Assembly (NCBI GenBank): GCA_002343455.1
Contig: DDSR01000438.1
Span: forward strand, 671-7,414
Source: Deltaproteobacteria bacterium UBA2385
Lineage (GTDB): Bacteria; Myxococcota_A; UBA796; UBA2385
Direction: 5' to 3'
Length of the DNA stretch: 6,744 nucleotides
Of the stretch, positions 4,511 to 6,744 are shown in pieces. A program made the position numbers and the translations under genes. How positions within the stretch are numbered: the first letter of the stretch is position 1; the number at the start of each line of letters is the position of its first letter. Under the pieces are notes generated by a model. The model did no database searches. It was not told the DNA's origin and was given only the letters and a program-made list of their open reading frames with translations.

Positions 4511-6744
4511 CGGCGTCTGCGTCGACGGCGCCGACGCCCTCCGGCGCGGTCCCCCGGCGGCTCCTCACCCGGAGCGTTCTTCTGCTCGTCGCCCAGCCAG
4601 TCCCCCCAGCGCAGCTGCACCGAGGCGGCCAGCGCCTTGTTCCGGCGGAGCTCGGGCTCGTTGCGGGAGATCAAGAAGGCCTCGGAGCGGGCCCGCAGCA
4701 GCAGCAGCCGATCCTCGGGAGGGTTGGCCCAGCTGAAGCGGGGGGCCTCGGTCGCGCGGTCCCCCAGCACCTCGGCGATGCCGCGGTCCTGCAGATCCAG
4801 CTCGGCGACCTGGAAGCCGTCGGTCTGATCGCAGGCCGTCTGCACCAGCTTGCGCCCCTCGTCGCTGGGTTGATCGCCCAGGACCAGCGCGCAGACGCCG
4901 TGCCGGAGGTGGCCCCGCAGCCGGTAGAGGCGGATCAGGCTGTGGCGATCGGCGTGCTCGATGACCATGACGGTCACGTTCTCCACCGGGGGGGCGTCCT
5001 CGATGTAGGTCGTGCTGACCAGGACATCGACCCGGCGGTGAGAGAAGTCGTCGAAGACACGCAGGCGCTCTTCGCGAGGCATGGCCGAGCTGTAGACCGC
5101 GATCCGCACCCCAGCGAGCAGCTCCTGGCTGATCGCCTCGACGAAGCGCCGGGCGTCCTCGGGTCCCAGCAGGTCGTTGCCCTTGCCCACGGGGAAGACG
5201 ACCATCCCCTGGAAGCCCTTGCCGACCTGCTCGCGGAGGTGCTCGTAGGCTCCGGCCCGCTCGCTGCCCGAGTAGACCTTGGTCACCGCCCGTCCCGTCC
5301 GACGGGGCGGGACGATCGAGAGGTCGAACTCCCCGAAGACCGTCAGGGCGAGGCTGGCCGGGATCGGGGCCGAGGTGACCACCAGCAGGTCCGGCCTCGG
5401 GTTGAGGTGGGCGAGGCTGGCGGGGGCGAGCGTGCCGTAGCGGTCGCGCTCCTCGCAGACCACCAGGCCCAGGCGCTTCCACTCGACCTTCTCGGCGACC
5501 AGCGCGGAGGTCCCATAGACGATCAGGGCCTCGCCCCGCCGGATGGCGTCCGAGCCGGCGTGGTTGAGGCCTTCACCGGCCAGCAGGCAGTTCAGGCCCA
5601 GCGAGCGCAGCAGCGGCTCGGCGAAGAGGAAGCGGCGCTCGGCGCTGTGGGCGTCGGGGCAGATCATCGCCACCTGGGCGCGGCCCTGGGCGACCATGAT
5701 CGCGGTCGCCAGCGCCACCAGCCCCTTGCCAGCGCCGACCTCGCCCTGGAGCAGCCGGTTCATCGGCCGCGGCTGCATCAGGTCCCGGCGGATGTCCGAG
5801 AGCGCCAGCTCCTGCCCGTCGTCCAGGCTGATGCTGTGCTGGAGCTCCAGCTGGCCCAGCAGGCCGTGGAGGATCTTGTGGGCGATGCCCTTGACCGGCC
5901 GCCCCCCCTGCGCCCGCAGGGCGATGCCCAGCTGCAGCAGGAAGAGCTCTTCGAAGGCGAGGCGGCTCCAGCCCCGACGGGTCGTGTTGGCCGGGAAGTG
6001 CGCGTCGCGCAGCGCCTCGTCCAGGGTCAGCAGGCGCTGGGACTCGAGCACGCTTCCGGGCATGGGGTCGCGGGTCCGCCCCAGGATGGCGGCCAGGCAG
6101 CGCGCCATCGCGTCGCGCAGGTCGCGGTCGTCGATGCCCTCCAGGCCGTAGCTGGAGAGCCAGCCGCTGCCTCGCCCGTCGATGCCGACCGGCTCCGCCT
6201 CGACCATTCGCGCCTGGACCATCGGCCGATCCTCGGACTCCGTCGGATCGAGGTCCGCGTCCATGTCGACCATCCCCACCAGGGCGATCTCGGACCCCGG
6301 CGTCCAGGAGTCGAAGCCCCGCGGCTTCTGCGAGACCCAGCGGGCCACCACCCGCAGGTGCTCACGCAGCTCGAGCTGGATCTCGAAGCGGCGGGATCCC
6401 GGGTTCAGCCGCGTACAGCTCGTCCGGACCAGCCCGCGGACCATCGCCTCGGCGCTGGCCTCGGCCTCGACGGAGCCCAGGACGGGCCGCCGCTCGTGGG
6501 TCGAGGGGGGGAGGTAGAGGAGGTCGGCCACGGACTCGATCCCGTACTCCCCGAGGCGGGCGATCAGGTCGGCCGACAGGCCCGGGACGGTGTCGAGGCC
6601 GGCCTCGCCGCGCTCGGGGTGCAGGAAGGGCAGCAGCGCAGGTGGGTCCTCGGCCAGCGGCGGCCGGGACGAGGCGCTCGACTTGCTGCGGCTGGGCAGG
6701 CGGGCCTGGGCGAAGAGCTCTTCCAAGGTCGGCTCGGTCCGAGC
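4507..6744 (-). CDS. RecG-like helicase-fold protein with degenerate ATPase/helicase motifs (5' truncated)
   Basis: The frame runs open from the right window edge to TGA 4509-4507 (745 residues visible). TTG 6726 is in frame, but the reading continues upstream of it, so the true start probably lies outside. Counting that TTG as residue 1, the wedge-domain entry is at 44-73 (LDTVPGLSADLIARLGEYGI...DLLYLPP), followed by an OB-fold-like region, a Q-motif-like segment (LDDGQELALSDIRRDL) and both RecA-like domains in RecG order up to the DGFQVAELDLQDRG segment. Catalytic motifs have eroded. Motif I is GEVGAGKG (328-335, Ser/Thr lost, Lys334 kept). Motif II is CEERDRYG in place of DEQHRFG (424-431). 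Motif III is TSAPIP for TATPIP (451-456). Motif V is STTYIEDAPPVENV without GVD. Motif VI is RLRGHLRH for QLRGRVGR (602-609). RecG normally remodels forks by ATP-driven translocation; this copy probably cannot, but may still bind branched DNA. The C-terminus is R9. It is coupled to the kinase gene by a TTGA overlap. Confidence 0.9.
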   Translation of the reverse strand, partial: ARTEPTLEELFAQARLPSRSKSSASSRPPLAEDPPALLPFLHPERGEAGLDTVPGLSADLIARLGEYGIESVADLLYLPPSTHERRPVLGSVEAEASAEAMVRGLVRTSCTRLNPGSRRFEIQLELREHLRVVARWVSQKPRGFDSWTPGSEIALVGMVDMDADLDPTESEDRPMVQARMVEAEPVGIDGRGSGWLSSYGLEGIDDRDLRDAMARCLAAILGRTRDPMPGSVLESQRLLTLDEALRDAHFPANTTRRGWSRLAFEELFLLQLGIALRAQGGRPVKGIAHKILHGLLGQLELQHSISLDDGQELALSDIRRDLMQPRPMNRLLQGEVGAGKGLVALATAIMVAQGRAQVAMICPDAHSAERRFLFAEPLLRSLGLNCLLAGEGLNHAGSDAIRRGEALIVYGTSALVAEKVEWKRLGLVVCEERDRYGTLAPASLAHLNPRPDLLVVTSAPIPASLALTVFGEFDLSIVPPRRTGRAVTKVYSGSERAGAYEHLREQVGKGFQGMVVFPVGKGNDLLGPEDARRFVEAISQELLAGVRIAVYSSAMPREERLRVFDDFSHRRVDVLVSTTYIEDAPPVENVTVMVIEHADRHSLIRLYRLRGHLRHGVCALVLGDQPSDEGRKLVQTACDQTDGFQVAELDLQDRGIAEVLGDRATEAPRFSWANPPEDRLLLLRARSEAFLISRNEPELRRNKALAASVQLRWGDWLGDEQKNAPGEEPPGDRAGGRRRRRRRRR

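Noticed and set aside
3557..4828. Long plus-strand open frame opposite the TPR, kinase and RecG-like genes
   Set aside because: It is antisense to three genes with strong domain evidence and has no recognisable domain itself.
4507..6744. RecG-like gene as a decayed pseudogene
   Set aside because: The frame is uninterrupted over the whole window span, the start/stop overlap with the kinase is kept, and non-catalytic family residues are preserved, so it looks retained rather than decaying.

Overview
The window is very GC-rich, uses GTG and TTG as well as ATG starts, and is packed with genes. It opens inside a MopE-type 'VDQDCDG' Asp/Cys repeat gene fused to a lamin-tail-like domain. This repeat class, a TonB/TolA-like protein of deltaproteobacterial style and an ECF sigma/anti-sigma pair together suggest a Myxococcota or related 'deltaproteobacterial' chromosome. 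That assignment is an inference from gene style. There is no rRNA or marker gene to confirm it, and I see no tRNA, CRISPR, IS element, prophage or plasmid signature.

Layout: (1) 1-744 (+) is the 3' part of a secreted or surface repeat protein. (2) 741-1118 (-) is a 2Fe-2S ferredoxin-like protein, convergent with the first gene and sharing stop-codon bases with it. (3) 1119-1192 is a divergent intergenic region of 74 bp with a perfect 8-bp inverted repeat. (4) 1193-3155 (+) holds an ECF sigma factor, a small soluble zinc-type anti-sigma factor and a TonB/TolA-like envelope protein. (5) 3166-6744 (-) is a tightly overlapping three-gene operon, read from right to left: a RecG-like helicase-fold protein (5' end outside the window), a sensor-less soluble histidine kinase, and a TPR protein with an acidic C-terminal tract. 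No gene-free stretch exceeds 300 bp.

The sigma/anti-sigma pair looks like a self-contained regulatory switch. The anti-sigma has the Cys...His-x3-Cys-x2-Cys arrangement of RsrA-like ZAS proteins, so redox sensing is possible. The TonB-like gene downstream may share its transcript.

The most unusual content is the minus-strand operon. The RecG-like protein keeps the full length and order of the RecG fold in an intact frame, but the signature residues of helicase motifs I (Ser/Thr), II (DExH), III (TAT), V and VI (QxxGRxGR) are substituted. It looks like a RecG-derived pseudo-helicase, ends in nine consecutive arginines, and is translationally coupled to a histidine kinase and a TPR protein. 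This grouping could be an undescribed signalling or scaffold module. That functional reading is inference; the motif losses are visible directly in the sequence.
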